DNA of 5,322 nt, taken from assembly GCA_905236315.1 (NCBI GenBank), contig CAJOPO010000418.1, forward strand, positions 1 to 5,322. Reading direction: 5' to 3'. A model generated the notes under the pieces. It had not been told where the DNA came from. It saw only the letters and a list, made by a program, of their open reading frames with translations, and did no database searches. Position 1 is the first letter of the stretch, and every line of letters starts with the position of its first letter. This document shows positions 4,118 through 5,322 of this stretch, in pieces. The position numbers and the translations under genes are program-made. Origin of the DNA: an uncultured Treponema sp. Lineage in GTDB: Bacteria; Spirochaetota; Spirochaetia; Treponematales; Treponemataceae.

Positions 4118-5322
4118 GCGCATCTTGTATTTTTTAGATAATGGGCAAGGTTTTGGTGGGGCAGCAAATACACTGCTGCTTCAAGCAATATTGATGAAGA
4201 GAAATGGACATGAAGTTTTTGTCTGTTTTTCTTCAAGGTATGGAGATGATTTACTTTCTGCATATCGCAAAATGTGTACAGAAAATGGCATATTGCTCTT
4301 TCTTTTGCCCTATACATTTTGTTCATATACAGAGGGAGTTCATATTCCTTCTGTAATAGATAATTATGATGTTATAAAGAATATAATCTTATATTTTAAG
4401 CCTGATGTTTTACACAGTGTTCAAATAAACGCTGTGGTAGAATTAGTTTCCCGCGAACTAAAAATCCCTCATGTAATGAATATTTATCCCGCTCTTCCAG
4501 CTTTCTTTTCCATAAATTATATAGACGTGTTTCCTAAATATATGATTTGCGATTCTATGTATTGGGCAAAGGTTTGGAAAGAGGCTTTGCATTTAAACGC
4601 AACGTGCATAAGGACTGTGGTTCTTAATCCTCATTTAAAAGATACTATATCAAAGACAAATACTAAATATATTTGTGCAGGTGGTGTCTATAAGGGTAAA
4701 AACCAATTAGAAGTAATAAAGGCTTTTCATAAGTTGCTTTTAGCAGGCTATAAGGCTTCGCTTGATATATATGGTTCTGATGGTGGCTCTTATGGCAAAA
4801 TGTGCAAGGACTATGTTCAAGAAAATGCCTTGCAGGATAGCATTATTTTTCATGGTTACTGTGACAATATGCCACAGGTGTATGAAGAAAGTGATGCAAT
4901 CATAGTTGGTAGCACGAGAGAATCTTATCCTAACGTAGTTTCTGAGTCTTTGGCAAACACTGTTATTGTTATATCAACTCCAGTTGGTGGAGTGCCAGAG
5001 GTTATAAGAGATTCTTACAATGGCTATATCGCTAAGGGCTTTAGTGCTGATGACATTTATGAAAAACTTTTGCAATTTGAGCAAGACAAACAAAGCGAAA
5101 ATATTAATAAATTACTTTTAAATGCAAATGCTTCATATAATGCAGAGCATAGTGAACAAGTAGTTTATGGCAAACTTTTGGGCTATTATAATTTTGTTTG
5201 CTCTGATATAAAAAAGCAAAATGCTTCTATTATGCTAAAGAATGTTGTTAATAATTTTAATGACATTTATCAAATATATAAAAAGAACTACTTATCTTTT
5301 ACAAATGCTGATATGGCTGCAA
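4116..5322 (+). CDS. GT4-type glycosyltransferase, 3' end outside window
   Basis: The frame opens at ATG 4116, 7 nt after AAGGAGG, and has no stop to the last base. That gives 402 codons plus one base. It begins MRILYFLDNGQGFGGAANTL, a GT-B N-terminal strand and glycine loop. The C-terminal domain shows GGVYKGKNQ (189-197), LDIYGSDGGSYGKM, IIFHGY, and an E-x7-E motif (E269 to E277) in RESYPNVVSES, followed by TPVGGVPEVIRDSYNGYIA. These mark a retaining glycosyltransferase family 4 enzyme, probably cytoplasmic, acting on a nucleotide-sugar donor in the same glycan pathway. Donor and linkage are unknown. The GT4 fold should be complete by about residue 330. The remaining residues (an Asn- and Lys-rich stretch with LKNVVNNFNDIYQIYKKNY) are an extension of unknown role and may lead into another domain. 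No junction repeat has been reached by base 5322. The first base overlaps the preceding stop codon. Confidence 0.9.
   Translation, partial: MRILYFLDNGQGFGGAANTLLLQAILMKRNGHEVFVCFSSRYGDDLLSAYRKMCTENGILLFLLPYTFCSYTEGVHIPSVIDNYDVIKNIILYFKPDVLHSVQINAVVELVSRELKIPHVMNIYPALPAFFSINYIDVFPKYMICDSMYWAKVWKEALHLNATCIRTVVLNPHLKDTISKTNTKYICAGGVYKGKNQLEVIKAFHKLLLAGYKASLDIYGSDGGSYGKMCKDYVQENALQDSIIFHGYCDNMPQVYEESDAIIVGSTRESYPNVVSESLANTVIVISTPVGGVPEVIRDSYNGYIAKGFSADDIYEKLLQFEQDKQSENINKLLLNANASYNAEHSEQVVYGKLLGYYNFVCSDIKKQNASIMLKNVVNNFNDIYQIYKKNYLSFTNADMAA

Larger units (their letters stand above)
4024..4118 (+). repeat. Junction repeat copy 3 (95 bp, G9 state)
   Basis: This copy is identical to copy 2 over its first 85 bases (4024-4108). 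It differs only in the four bases after the ribosome-binding site (TGGC at 4109-4112 instead of CTGT). It encodes residues 423-452 of the upstream glycosyltransferase, ending SYKEVA, and supplies AAGGAGG and ATG for the next gene. It begins at ACTATACG. The codon before it is TAC here but ACT in the other two copies, which helps place the 5' edge of the module. Copies 2 and 3 start 1358 bp apart, so recombination between them would delete or duplicate exactly one gene plus one repeat. Confidence 0.96.

Noticed and set aside
190..4118. CRISPR array or integron cassette array
   Set aside because: The spacing is whole genes rather than 30-40 bp spacers. The repeats carry coding sequence and a ribosome-binding site and lack attC features, and no integrase or cas gene is present.

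Overview
The window is a stretch of surface-glycan biosynthesis genes, all on the + strand, from a low-G+C bacterium. The N-terminal half of the second gene closely resembles the dTDP-4-amino-4,6-dideoxygalactose aminotransferase WecE/RffA. The other genes are GT-B (GT4-type) glycosyltransferases and the tail of what is probably another sugar aminotransferase. Such clusters build O-antigens, capsules or other glycoconjugates, mostly in Gram-negative or host-associated bacteria. Strong AAGGAGG ribosome-binding sites and long G tracts would fit several lineages (Negativicutes, Campylobacterota, spirochaetes). The sequence does not settle the taxonomy.

Layout: (1) the 3' end of a probable DegT/DnrJ-family aminotransferase (1-213); (2) an 825-residue fusion of a WecE-type aminotransferase and a WcaC-like GT4 glycosyltransferase (281-2758); (3) a 452-residue GT4 glycosyltransferase (2758-4116); (4) a third GT4 glycosyltransferase cut by the window end (4116-5322). 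No gap exceeds 67 nt. No promoter, terminator, RNA gene or transposase is visible.

The striking element is a 94-95 bp repeat at all three gene junctions (190-283, 2666-2760, 4024-4118). Each copy supplies the last codons of the upstream gene (TIRKWGG), a G8 or G9 tract, the Shine-Dalgarno sequence and the ATG of the next gene. The genes upstream have no stop codon of their own before the repeat. With G9 (copies 2 and 3) the upstream frame runs through the whole repeat and stops at a TAATG that overlaps the next start codon. With G8 (copy 1) it stops immediately after the tract, 67 nt before the next ATG. Every copy can also fold a hairpin that buries the Shine-Dalgarno and touches the start codon. 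The hairpin's arms differ between copies but remain pairable.

My interpretation is a repeated, phase-variable translational-coupling switch. Slippage in the G tract decides whether ribosomes leaving one gene melt the hairpin and reinitiate on the next gene. The upstream enzyme is left essentially intact in either state. Because the switches lie in series, one off-phase tract could silence everything downstream, giving nested sets of expressed glycosyltransferases. The repeats would also allow cassette-like gain, loss or exchange of whole genes by homologous recombination. I do not recognise this arrangement as a described system. The switch mechanism is inferred; the repeats, tract lengths, frames and pairing can be read directly from the sequence.
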